A DNA stretch of 16,720 nucleotides from JAHFLQ01 sp964432465 (GCA_964432465.1 CAYSNI010000039.1:1-16720), one strand, 5' to 3'; shown: positions 6,665-13,496, counted from the first letter of the stretch. Notes: generated from the sequence alone by a model not told the origin. Numbers and translations are program-made.

Positions 6665-6708
6665 GTTCAATAGCTTGTAATCACTCCAAGTGATAAAAGC
6701 TATTGAAC
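6665..6708. repeat. long hairpin upstream of a strong promoter
   Basis: GTTCAATAGCTT (6665-6676) pairs exactly with AAGCTATTGAAC (6697-6708). Inside, ATCACT (6680-6685) pairs with AGTGAT (6689-6694) around a CCA loop. No T-run follows, so it is not a typical terminator. It ends 12 bases before a consensus -35 box, so it may be an operator, a structured RNA or a relic of an element. Confidence 0.6.
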
Positions 6709-6720
6709 CATGACAGGTAG

Positions 6721-6749
6721 TTGACATTTTGGTTAAACTATATTATAAA
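6721..6749 (+). promoter_or_regulatory. near-consensus sigma70 promoter of the 135-aa gene
   Basis: A perfect TTGACA (6721-6726), a 17-base spacer and TATAAA (6744-6749). This is among the best promoters in the window. Confidence 0.8.
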
Positions 6750-6778
6750 TACGGACAGTACTTTTATGGGAGGAAAAA

Positions 6779-7186
6779 GTGAAAAGGGAATCTTATTGGC
6801 GCATTTTTCTCGCCAATCTCGGTATTTCGCTTGTCTTTGTGGCCTTAGTGCTAATCGCACGGTCGACATTCAACTCGAAAACAGAACCAGGATGGAATTG
6901 GCTTTTGCTATACTGCGTAATGGTTTGGATGATGAACGTCTCCCGCGAACATGGCAAGCGTAAAGCCTTGGGAGCAGTATGTCACGTGGAAGACCTGAAA
7001 GTTGGGGCGACCTACAGAGTACACTCTCGATTTTCATCCTGCCATCTTTTCGTAGAACGCGTGAACCCCTATGAAGATGGCTACCGCCTGCTTGAGCTTG
7101 AACAACCGATACCAGATGAGTTTGTCCGGTTCAAGATCGCGAAAGGCACTGCCGGAGAAAAAGTCCTCAAGCAGATCGATAGATGA
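6779..7186 (+). CDS. membrane-anchored protein of unknown function within the beta-oxidation block
   Basis: The start is GTG 6779, with GGGAGGA (6768-6774) four bases upstream; the product is 135 residues. Two hydrophobic segments (about residues 9-27 and 40-54) form an N-terminal membrane hairpin. A soluble C-terminal domain of about 75 residues follows, with alternating hydrophobic residues suggesting a small beta-rich fold (CHVEDLKVGATYRVHS, then RLLELEQPIPDEFVRFKIAKG). The Cys and His in CHVEDL and CHLFVE are not enough to call a metal site. No family is recognised. It is the only non-enzymatic member of the block and has its own strong promoter and terminator. It could tether or regulate the pathway or be unrelated; this is inference from position only. 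Confidence 0.75.
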   Translation: MKRESYWRIFLANLGISLVFVALVLIARSTFNSKTEPGWNWLLLYCVMVWMMNVSREHGKRKALGAVCHVEDLKVGATYRVHSRFSSCHLFVERVNPYEDGYRLLELEQPIPDEFVRFKIAKGTAGEKVLKQIDR

Positions 7187-7203
7187 ATGGATTAATCATC
7201 GAA

Positions 7204-7230
7204 CCCCTCCGATATATCGGAGGGGTTTTT
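7204..7230 (+). terminator. terminator of the 135-aa gene
   Basis: CCCCTCCGATA (7204-7214) and TATCGGAGGGG (7215-7225) form a perfect palindrome followed by five T's. In RNA the central bases would form the loop. Confidence 0.93.
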
Positions 7231-7279
7231 ATTAGGTCATAACCTGTGATAACCAAAAAATATTTTGATCCTTAGCCGG

Positions 7280-7307
7280 TTGTAAAAATTGAATATTATG
7301 GTATCCT
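7280..7307 (+). promoter_or_regulatory. promoter of the FadB/FadJ-like gene
   Basis: TTGTAA (7280-7285), a 16-base spacer and TATCCT (7302-7307) preceded by TGG, an extended -10. The untranslated leader of about 27 bases carries GGAGGT at 7332-7337. Confidence 0.6.
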
Positions 7308-7340
7308 CTGGTTAGTTCATTTCTATTTTATGGAGGTGGT

Positions 7341-9395
7341 ATGAAATACTGGCGGTTGGAAAGCGAAGGCTATCACATGGTTCTGACGCTGGATCTCGGT
7401 CCGACGGAAAAACAGAATAAACTTTGCGTGGCGGCGATTGAAGAACTTGATGTTTTTTTGGAAGAGAGTAAGCCGCTATCATTAGTCATTGCCTCGGCAA
7501 AGCCAGGTAGTTTTTGCGCCGGTGCCGATATCAAAGAAATTAGCCAACTGCTGGAAAATCCCAACGCGGTTGACGCGCTTTTCGAGCGGATTGACCGGAT
7601 CGTGAATAATCTCCAGAGCGGCGGCTTCCCTTCAGTAGCCGCAATCGATGGTGTTTGCTTGGGCGGCGGTCTTGAACTGCCGCTGATGTGCACCGAAAGG
7701 ATTGCCTCAAACAATCCCAAAACAATTCTTGGCCTACCCGAAACCAGCCTTGGAATCATTCCGGGATTCGGTGGAACACAGATGCTCCCCCGCATCGTTG
7801 GACTCGCCAAGGCGGCGGAAATGATTCTTGGCGGAGCCTTCAAAAAGCTTTCCGCTGCGGACGCAAAGAAATGCGGTCTTGTCACTCTCATCACAGATTC
7901 TTCGGCACTGCTCACGGAAGCAAAAAGATTTGCAAAACATCTCTCGTTCATTGAGCGGCCAAACAGTCGTCGCTCGGCCAAGGGAATCGAAATAATTCCC
8001 TGGCTTGGCCGCAAGCTAATTCTCAGTAGCGCGGCCAAAAGAGTGATTAAGGCGACCAACGGGGTCTACCCGGCTCCGCTTCTAGCAATTGAGGCGATGC
8101 GCTGGAGCTCGAAAAAGCTCAGCCTGGGAATTGCCAAGGAGCACCGACTCTTCAAAGAATCCGTTCAGACCAAGGAGGCAAAAAGCCTGATTAGTCTTTA
8201 CTTTATTCGTGAAGAAGCAAAATCCAAGAACTGGGTTCAGCGCGACTCAATCAGTGAGCCGCTAATCAGCCCGGTGGGCATCCTCGGCGCCGGTGTAATG
8301 GGACGTGGCATCGCCCTTTCGGCGATTTCCGCCGGTCTTCCCGTCGTCCTGCACGACTCTTTCCCTGACGCCGTGCATGACGCCCTGTTGTTCATTGGCA
8401 AAAGCGTCAAGAAAGAACAGGCTCGAGGAAAACTGACAGCGGAACAGGCGGCCGCCCGACTTGAACTCCTCACCGTGAGCACGCGAAATGATTACTCAAA
8501 AATTCGCCACGCCGGATTTATCATTGAAGCCGTCAAGGAAGATCTCGCAGTGAAGCAGAGACTGTTAGGTGAAATCAGCGGCCTCCTCGAAAATCCGAAA
8601 GCAATTATCGCCACCAACACTTCCTCGCTGGTACTTGAAGATGTCGCCGCGCCACTCCTCCATAAGGATCAGTTCTGCGCGATGCACTTTTTCAACCCGG
8701 CGGAAAAGATGGAACTGGTCGAGATTGCCGGTACCTTCCGAACTAGTCCTGAAACGCTGGCCACCGCCGTCGCCCTAACAAAGAAGCTCGGGAAGATCCC
8801 GATCGTCCTTGAAAAGGCCTGCGCCGGACTGGTGGTCAACCGAATTCTGCTCCGAGGCGTTTCTTACGCCATGGACACATTCCTGGGCGGTTCTCTAAAT
8901 CCGTGGTGGCTGGACTCACTGCTTGAAAAATACGGATTTATGATGGGCCCGTTCAAAACACTGGATCTCGTTGGTTTTGATACGGCGGATCACGTAATGA
9001 AATTTATGGCGACCTGCTATCCTGACGCCTATTCGGCCAGGGTGCGCGATTTAGACCTGAAGAAAAATCCGCAAGTTCTTGGCCGTAAAACCGGACGCGG
9101 ATTCTATCTTTGGAATAAGGACGGGCACGCCAGCCCGAATCAGAAAATCGCGGCGGATCTGGGGCTTTCTATTCCTCAGACTCCTTTAAAGCAGGGCATG
9201 TATGGGCGTAAGGAATTCGTGGAGTTCATCGCCGCCAACGTTCTGACGGAAATGAAGAGAGAAGCTGAAGCAGTCATCGACGAGGGGGTACTCACCTCCC
9301 GAGAGATGATTGATCTGAGTATGATTCTCGGTGCCGGTATCTGCCCAAATCGACGGGGCATACTCGGTCTTAAACAGGAAAAAGTTGAAGTATAA
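7341..9395 (+). CDS. FadB/FadJ-like enoyl-CoA hydratase / 3-hydroxyacyl-CoA dehydrogenase fusion
   Basis: The product is 684 residues, somewhat shorter than E. coli FadJ (714) and FadB (729). It would hydrate 2-enoyl-CoA and then oxidise the L-3-hydroxyacyl-CoA with NAD+. The N-terminal crotonase domain has oxyanion-hole motifs SFCAGADIKEI and CLGGGLEL. Both catalytic glutamates are present, E112 (GGGLEL) and E134 (LGLPETSLGIIPGFGG). The dehydrogenase domain starts at about residue 311 with GILGAGVMG, then NTSSL, the catalytic His-Glu dyad H449 (MHFFNP) and E461 (ELVEI), and a duplicated C-terminal domain (VVNRILLRG; GPFKTLDLVGFD; NRRGILG). ATG 7341 follows GGAGGT closely. FadB or FadJ type cannot be decided, and no tight pairing with a co-transcribed thiolase gene is seen. 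Confidence 0.95.
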   Translation: MKYWRLESEGYHMVLTLDLGPTEKQNKLCVAAIEELDVFLEESKPLSLVIASAKPGSFCAGADIKEISQLLENPNAVDALFERIDRIVNNLQSGGFPSVAAIDGVCLGGGLELPLMCTERIASNNPKTILGLPETSLGIIPGFGGTQMLPRIVGLAKAAEMILGGAFKKLSAADAKKCGLVTLITDSSALLTEAKRFAKHLSFIERPNSRRSAKGIEIIPWLGRKLILSSAAKRVIKATNGVYPAPLLAIEAMRWSSKKLSLGIAKEHRLFKESVQTKEAKSLISLYFIREEAKSKNWVQRDSISEPLISPVGILGAGVMGRGIALSAISAGLPVVLHDSFPDAVHDALLFIGKSVKKEQARGKLTAEQAAARLELLTVSTRNDYSKIRHAGFIIEAVKEDLAVKQRLLGEISGLLENPKAIIATNTSSLVLEDVAAPLLHKDQFCAMHFFNPAEKMELVEIAGTFRTSPETLATAVALTKKLGKIPIVLEKACAGLVVNRILLRGVSYAMDTFLGGSLNPWWLDSLLEKYGFMMGPFKTLDLVGFDTADHVMKFMATCYPDAYSARVRDLDLKKNPQVLGRKTGRGFYLWNKDGHASPNQKIAADLGLSIPQTPLKQGMYGRKEFVEFIAANVLTEMKREAEAVIDEGVLTSREMIDLSMILGAGICPNRRGILGLKQEKVEV

Positions 9396-9404
9396 ATGAC
9401 AATT

Positions 9405-9431
9405 AAAACCCCGAAATGTTCGGGGTTTTTT
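9405..9431 (+). terminator. terminator of the FadB/FadJ-like gene
   Basis: AAAACCCCGAA (9405-9415), an ATG loop and TTCGGGGTTTT (9419-9429), running into a T-run. Confidence 0.93.
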
Positions 9432-9433
9432 AT

Positions 9434-9462
9434 TTGACGAAAGAGTCTATTTTTTGTACAAT
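9434..9462 (+). promoter_or_regulatory. near-consensus promoter of the acyl-CoA dehydrogenase gene
   Basis: TTGACG (9434-9439), 17 bases, TACAAT (9457-9462). It starts directly after the T-run of the previous terminator. Because the promoter covers TTG 9454, it rules out the longer reading of the downstream gene from that codon. Confidence 0.8.
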
Positions 9463-9489
9463 AGCGGCAGAACTTTTATAGGAGATTTT

Positions 9490-11493
9490 ATGAATCTTGA
9501 GAAGCTGGGTAAGGGCGTTCAGATTGCTGAAGCGGAACGAGATAAGACCCCCCATACCGGATTCGTCGCGGAACTTTTCCGTGGGCACGCCGATTTTTCC
9601 ATGTTTAATGTTTTTAACAATGCAGAAGAGCCCGATCGGAAAGTAGCGGACGAACTGGTTCAGAAGCTGAAGGATTACTTCCTTTGCAATCTGAATCCGG
9701 AAGAAGTAGATCGCACTGATGAGGTGCCGGAGCACGTTTTGGAATGGCTCTGCCGTGAAGGCTACTTCGGTCTGAAGATTCCGAAAGAATACGGTGGCTA
9801 TGATCTCTGCCAGACAAGCTATATGCGCGTCATGGCGGCGATTTCCAGCTACTGTAGCGGTGCAATCACGGCCGTTTCCGCCTCCAATACCATTGGTGCC
9901 GGATTCCCCATCAAGGCCTACGGAACTGAAGAACAGAAGAAGCGCTTCCTACCGATTCTGGCGAAATCCCCTTCCGGATTCGCCTTCACCGAAAAGGAAG
10001 CCGGTTCGGATCCGGCGCGAATGCGGATGACCGCGGTGCGTATTTATGACGACGCCATGTTCATGCATGTCCAGCGGGGAATGCTTGAACGTGGCCTAAT
10101 TAAGGCTGAAATGTTTCTCGCTCTGCGGGAAACGCACACGATCGGATACAAACTAACCGGTACCAAGTGGTGGACTACCTGCGGGCCGCGAAGCGCGGAT
10201 AAATTCTTGTCGCAATATCTCTGTGTTGTCGCGAAAATCGTAGACCAACCGGAAGAAATTGATGACAAGAATTACAAACCCTGCTTCGGCGCGTTCATTG
10301 TGGACACGAGCTGGCAAGGCATTGAAATCGTTCAACGCTGTCAGTTCGAAGGCCTGCGCGGAATCTACAATGGAATTACCAGTTACGATAACGTGCGCGT
10401 GCCGAAGGACCACCTGGTCGGAGAAAAGGAAGGAACCGGTTTCAAGATTGCTATCGAAGCCCTGAATACCGGACGCATCACTGTTGCCGGATCCTGCTCA
10501 GCCATTGCCCGTCAGGTAACCCTGATTGAGGCTTGGTGGGGTAAGACCCGCAAGCAGTGGGGTCAGGAGATCGGCAAGCACGAAGCAATCGGCACCGGCA
10601 AGCTGGTGAAGAATCTTTCCGACACGTTGGCGATGGAAGCGATGGCGAAATTCGCCGGCTACCGCGCTAACGACCATCTGGACACCCGTCTGGAGGCGGC
10701 CACCGCTAAGGTTTTTGCTTCCGAACGAGGCTGGCAGGTGGTGGATGACGCCCTTCAGGTGTTTGGCGGCCGAGGTTATGAAACCGCTCAATCACTTGCC
10801 AAGCGTGGAGAGCCGAAGATTCCGATCGAGCGGATTCATCGGGCTTTCCGACCCAATCGCATCTTTGAAGGCTCTTCCGAACTACTCAGCATGTGGGTCA
10901 TTCGGGAAGGGATTGACGGGTACAAAAAGCGCGGCGAGGTGATGCTGGAAAAAGGTCATTTCTGGGAAAAAGCCAAGACTGCTACCGGCTTCGCCCGGGA
11001 CGTAATCAAGCTGTCGATGCCCGGCGGAAATGGCGCTCTGAAAAATATTTTTGTTTACGACGAACTTAAACCGCATCTCAACTTCGTCGCCAAGACTGCT
11101 AAGCAGTTGGCGCGATCGGTAATTCTGGCGGCCGGTAAATATCAAGGAAAGCTTCCGTTTAAACAGATGCTGTTCCAAAGATTTTTCTGGATCGCCGCTG
11201 AACTATACGCGATTTCGGCTACTTGCTTCTACGCCGCCAAACTTTCATTTAAGTATGAGATTGACGGCGGGCATGTCGGATCGGCCACGGCTGACCAGTT
11301 CATCCGGCTGGCTGATTACTATTGCCGGGAAGCACGCCGAAGAGTTAGCGGGGCGAACAGCCACTTCGACGCTCTCACCGAGAACGATGACGAGCTGGCG
11401 AGAAAGATCAGCAAAGATCTCGCTGAAGGCTGGTTTGATGGGTGGCTTAAGGAGGACATTCTTCCACTCACGGAAACTCTTAAGCTTAGCTAA
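9490..11493 (+). CDS. acyl-CoA dehydrogenase, VLCAD/ACAD9-like
   Basis: ATG 9490, after TAGGAG, gives 667 residues. An in-frame TTG at 9454 is rejected because it lies inside the promoter. The enzyme would catalyse the FAD-dependent first step of beta-oxidation. Visible are FAFTEKEAGSD at 164-174 (flavin and substrate loop), TGTKWW at about 223-228, an FAD-binding run QVFGGRGYE, and RIFEGSSE with the expected catalytic base at E460. A C-terminal helical extension of about 180 residues after the core is the arrangement of VLCAD and ACAD9, which bind membranes and accept long chains. Between D174 and G224 there are 49 residues where VLCAD has about 19, so about 30 residues are inserted. Reoxidation normally needs ETF, which is not encoded in this window. 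It is the last gene of the block. Confidence 0.94.
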   Translation: MNLEKLGKGVQIAEAERDKTPHTGFVAELFRGHADFSMFNVFNNAEEPDRKVADELVQKLKDYFLCNLNPEEVDRTDEVPEHVLEWLCREGYFGLKIPKEYGGYDLCQTSYMRVMAAISSYCSGAITAVSASNTIGAGFPIKAYGTEEQKKRFLPILAKSPSGFAFTEKEAGSDPARMRMTAVRIYDDAMFMHVQRGMLERGLIKAEMFLALRETHTIGYKLTGTKWWTTCGPRSADKFLSQYLCVVAKIVDQPEEIDDKNYKPCFGAFIVDTSWQGIEIVQRCQFEGLRGIYNGITSYDNVRVPKDHLVGEKEGTGFKIAIEALNTGRITVAGSCSAIARQVTLIEAWWGKTRKQWGQEIGKHEAIGTGKLVKNLSDTLAMEAMAKFAGYRANDHLDTRLEAATAKVFASERGWQVVDDALQVFGGRGYETAQSLAKRGEPKIPIERIHRAFRPNRIFEGSSELLSMWVIREGIDGYKKRGEVMLEKGHFWEKAKTATGFARDVIKLSMPGGNGALKNIFVYDELKPHLNFVAKTAKQLARSVILAAGKYQGKLPFKQMLFQRFFWIAAELYAISATCFYAAKLSFKYEIDGGHVGSATADQFIRLADYYCREARRRVSGANSHFDALTENDDELARKISKDLAEGWFDGWLKEDILPLTETLKLS

Positions 11494-11497
11494 AAAC

Positions 11498-11526
11498 AAA
11501 GGGCTGGTTAAAACCAGTCCTTTTTT
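11498..11526. terminator. terminator shared by the acyl-CoA dehydrogenase and the converging hypothetical gene
   Basis: AAAGGGCTGGTT (11498-11509) pairs with AACCAGTCCTTT (11512-11523) with one G-U pair and a two-base spacer. A T-run follows on the plus strand, and TTTGTTTTTAG follows on the minus strand. The minus-strand gene's TAA lies in the loop. Confidence 0.85.
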
Positions 11527-11867
11527 ATTTCTTCCAAAATATCGTCCGGAATTGGTATCTGCTTCCCGGGCTTACTCTTGCCCGGATATCGCCAGGCAGA
11601 AATCATTATAAACTTTGAACCTGGAACTTTTAACTTAGAACTTGCCGCTCCGGTGGCGCAGTACATCACCCAGACCTCTTCTTTTCTCTTCAGCGTGTCA
11701 TTACGTTTCATAACCGCAAGCGTATCGGGAGCGATCCCTTCCTCCTTCCGGTCCGGAGACCGCATAATCGCCTTAACTCGCTGTTCGGAAATACGGTAAA
11801 AAAGCATCTTATTTTTAATATGTGAGGTCCACCGCAACTGAGAGTCGTTTTTAGGAAATTTATACAT
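11508..11867 (-). CDS. conserved hypothetical protein, possibly DUF4258-like
   Basis: The product is 119 residues from ATG 11867. The middle part, LRWTSHIKNKMLFYRISEQRV followed by IMRSPDRKEEG, has the His/Arg/Arg-IS-V-P-E spacing seen in DUF4258 and related small RelE-fold proteins. Near the end ISAWRYPGK and IPIPDDILEEI are, from memory, typical of an unnamed protein common in Parcubacteria. A stretch reading SKLKVPGSKFIM is encoded by an imperfect simple repeat and looks like an in-frame insertion between two conserved strands. No signal peptide or membrane helix is present. No Shine-Dalgarno precedes the start and the promoter implies a leader of about 9 bases. No antitoxin-like partner is adjacent, so a toxin role is not supported. 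Confidence 0.75.
   Translation of the reverse strand: MYKFPKNDSQLRWTSHIKNKMLFYRISEQRVKAIMRSPDRKEEGIAPDTLAVMKRNDTLKRKEEVWVMYCATGAASSKLKVPGSKFIMISAWRYPGKSKPGKQIPIPDDILEEIKKDWF
11611..11644. repeat. imperfect GAACTT-type simple repeat inside a coding gene
   Basis: On the plus strand the words TTTGAAC, TGGAACTTT, TTAACTT and TAGAACTTG follow one another, each a variant of a roughly 8-9-base unit. It is translated as K/S-rich residues in the minus-strand gene 11508-11867. Confidence 0.5.
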
Positions 11868-11883
11868 TGCTTATCTAAGAAAC

Positions 11884-11912
11884 ACTATAAAGTTCTGCTA
11901 TAATTAACACAA
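11884..11912 (-). promoter_or_regulatory. promoter of the conserved hypothetical gene
   Basis: On the minus strand TTGTGT (11912-11907), 17 bases, TATAGT (11889-11884). The predicted start leaves about 9 bases before ATG 11867. It overlaps the oppositely directed promoter at 11896-11904. Confidence 0.55.
11896..11904 (+). promoter_or_regulatory. extended -10 promoter for a leaderless transcript
   Basis: TGCTATAAT, a perfect extended -10, lies eight bases before ATG 11913, and no usable -35 is seen. Transcription starting about seven bases after the -10 would put the start codon at the very 5' end of the mRNA. No Shine-Dalgarno is present (TTAACACAA precedes ATG). Confidence 0.65.
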
Positions 11913-13472
11913 ATGATCTATTTTCTCCGGAAAATTGAATTTAGTCTGCGCTGGGGAATACTTTTCTTAATCATAGCCTCATCGGCGATTCTAATGTTCA
12001 ACGCCGCTATCGGTGACTCAGCGGTTATCGCTGAACAGTCACGCCTATGGGAAGTAGATCAGATAATTTCCTGGGCGCGCGTTATCCCGATTTTCCTAAC
12101 TCTAATATTAATCACTGCCGTCTACTTCTGGTCAAAAGACCTGATTGGGCGCTGGTGGGCTTTTCTGCCAACATTTCTTGTCGCCTTCTCGCCTAACTTT
12201 TTAGCGTATGGCCATTATATCATTGCCGATAGCGGTGCCGCCTTGAGTATTTTTCTTGCCGTCACGATGTTTTTAAATTTCTTGCTTTCTCCCTCGCGAA
12301 AAAACTTGATCTGTACTGGTTTAGCCTTGGGCCTCGCTCAGCTACTCAAATTCACGGCATTTCTGCTCGTCCCCTACTTCCTGCTCCTGATCATTCTGTT
12401 TTACCTGATCAGCTTGATTCGCGATTGGCGGACCACAGAGACGGGCCAGCGTTTCCGACGCTTCAAAAATAGACTTTGGAAATACTTCCGATCCGTACTG
12501 ATTATCTTCATTATCGGCTACATGCTCGTCGGCACGCTTTATTTATTCATTTCCTATTTTAATCCAAGTCTTCTCCCAGAGATTCTCTCTGCTATTACCG
12601 ATCATTCTAGTGGTGCAGCGAACCGATATTCTTTGCCACTGATCTTTTTGATGAAAGAGCCGATATCTTCTTTAATTTTAATTATCTTCGCGCTCGGCTA
12701 CTCACTTTTTAGCTTAATCAGCGGCAGTATTCGAGTTATTTTTCACCAGTCACGCACCGTCACCGATTTCTTAACTACTTATTTTGCAGAATTCGCGATC
12801 CTGCTCTTCGTCGGCATTTATTGGACCTTAAGCCTTTCTAACGGGCCACAGCTCGACCTTCGCCAGCTCCTGCCCACAATGCCCTTTATCTACATCTTGA
12901 CCGCCGGCGCGCTCAAGCAGTGGTTTAGCCTTCAAAATGCCGGATCCGTCCGTAATTTTGCCGTAAAAATTTTTATCCTTTATCAGGAGCTAGCAAGTAT
13001 TTCCATAAAATCAGCGGTGCTGGTCGCGCTTCTTAGCTGGTACCTAGTCTCCACCCTGATTACCGCCCCTTCTTTTATCTCCTATTTTAATGTCATCTTC
13101 GGTGGCCTCCGCTACGGCTATCAAAACTCAACCAGTTCCAACTACGACTGGGGTCAGGATTTAAAAAGACTGGGAGATTGGATCGATAAAAACGTACCGA
13201 CGGGCGAAAAGATTGCCGTGGATTATGTTGGCGGGAGTAGTCCCAAATATTATTTAGGTGAGCAAGCAGAAATTTGGTGGTCGGCTAAAGGTAATCCGAT
13301 TAACGAAAATATCAACTGGCTTGCGGTATCGATCAGCTCGATTCAAAGCGCTAAGCTCGAAATCACTAAAAACATCCAGCGTAAATCCGAGGATGAATAC
13401 CAATGGCTTGCCGAACCTTATAAGCCGTTCGCCCGCGCCGGTACTTCGATCTTCATCTATAAATTAAAATAA
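11913..13472 (+). CDS. polytopic GT-C/PMT-like membrane protein, apparently lacking the catalytic first loop
   Basis: The product is 519 residues with about ten hydrophobic segments (for example 13-30, 55-72, 80-125, 136-163 and 194-214) and a C-terminal extracytoplasmic domain of about 110 residues starting SSNYDWGQDLKRL. The order and motifs (FSPNFLAYGHYIIADSGAAL, LRQLLPTMPFIYILTAGALK, SNYDWGQDLK) match lipid-carrier-dependent glycosyltransferases that I know from Parcubacteria. Those have an N-terminal loop with an acidic DE-type catalytic motif and a NPEHPP motif between the first two helices. Here the first loop is short (GDSAVIAEQSRLWEVDQ) and neither motif is seen. It may be a non-catalytic paralogue or use another acidic residue, such as D33. 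The start fits a leaderless mRNA, so an upstream missed N-terminus is unlikely. Confidence 0.75.
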   Translation: MIYFLRKIEFSLRWGILFLIIASSAILMFNAAIGDSAVIAEQSRLWEVDQIISWARVIPIFLTLILITAVYFWSKDLIGRWWAFLPTFLVAFSPNFLAYGHYIIADSGAALSIFLAVTMFLNFLLSPSRKNLICTGLALGLAQLLKFTAFLLVPYFLLLIILFYLISLIRDWRTTETGQRFRRFKNRLWKYFRSVLIIFIIGYMLVGTLYLFISYFNPSLLPEILSAITDHSSGAANRYSLPLIFLMKEPISSLILIIFALGYSLFSLISGSIRVIFHQSRTVTDFLTTYFAEFAILLFVGIYWTLSLSNGPQLDLRQLLPTMPFIYILTAGALKQWFSLQNAGSVRNFAVKIFILYQELASISIKSAVLVALLSWYLVSTLITAPSFISYFNVIFGGLRYGYQNSTSSNYDWGQDLKRLGDWIDKNVPTGEKIAVDYVGGSSPKYYLGEQAEIWWSAKGNPINENINWLAVSISSIQSAKLEITKNIQRKSEDEYQWLAEPYKPFARAGTSIFIYKLK

Positions 13473-13496
13473 AAAACACCTGAAGTCTTATTTCAG
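13471..13496 (-). terminator. weak possible terminator of ftsQ
   Basis: CTGAA (13480-13484) and TTCAG (13492-13496) can pair around a seven-base loop containing the ftsQ stop codon. On the minus strand GTG and six T's follow. The stem is short and AT-rich. Confidence 0.3.

Noticed and set aside
6564..6674. Minus-strand frame of about 36 codons containing KFVHKDGEVVDGIRIF
   Set aside because: The composition looks coding-like, but there is no ATG or RBS and the frame runs into the hairpin at 6665-6708. At most it is a remnant.
7373..8059. 228-codon open frame on the minus strand opposite the FadB/FadJ-like gene
   Set aside because: It lies wholly antisense to the crotonase domain, whose motifs are unambiguous. 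The protein is Ser/Pro/Arg-rich with no RBS or family resemblance, so it is a shadow frame.
9454..9489. Longer start (TTG 9454) for the acyl-CoA dehydrogenase
   Set aside because: TTG 9454 lies between and within the -35/-10 promoter elements (9434-9462). ATG 9490 has TAGGAG at normal spacing.
11508..11867. Toxin of a toxin-antitoxin pair
   Set aside because: The DUF4258-like spacing hints at a RelE-type fold, but there is no adjacent small antitoxin gene and the gene has its own promoter and terminator.
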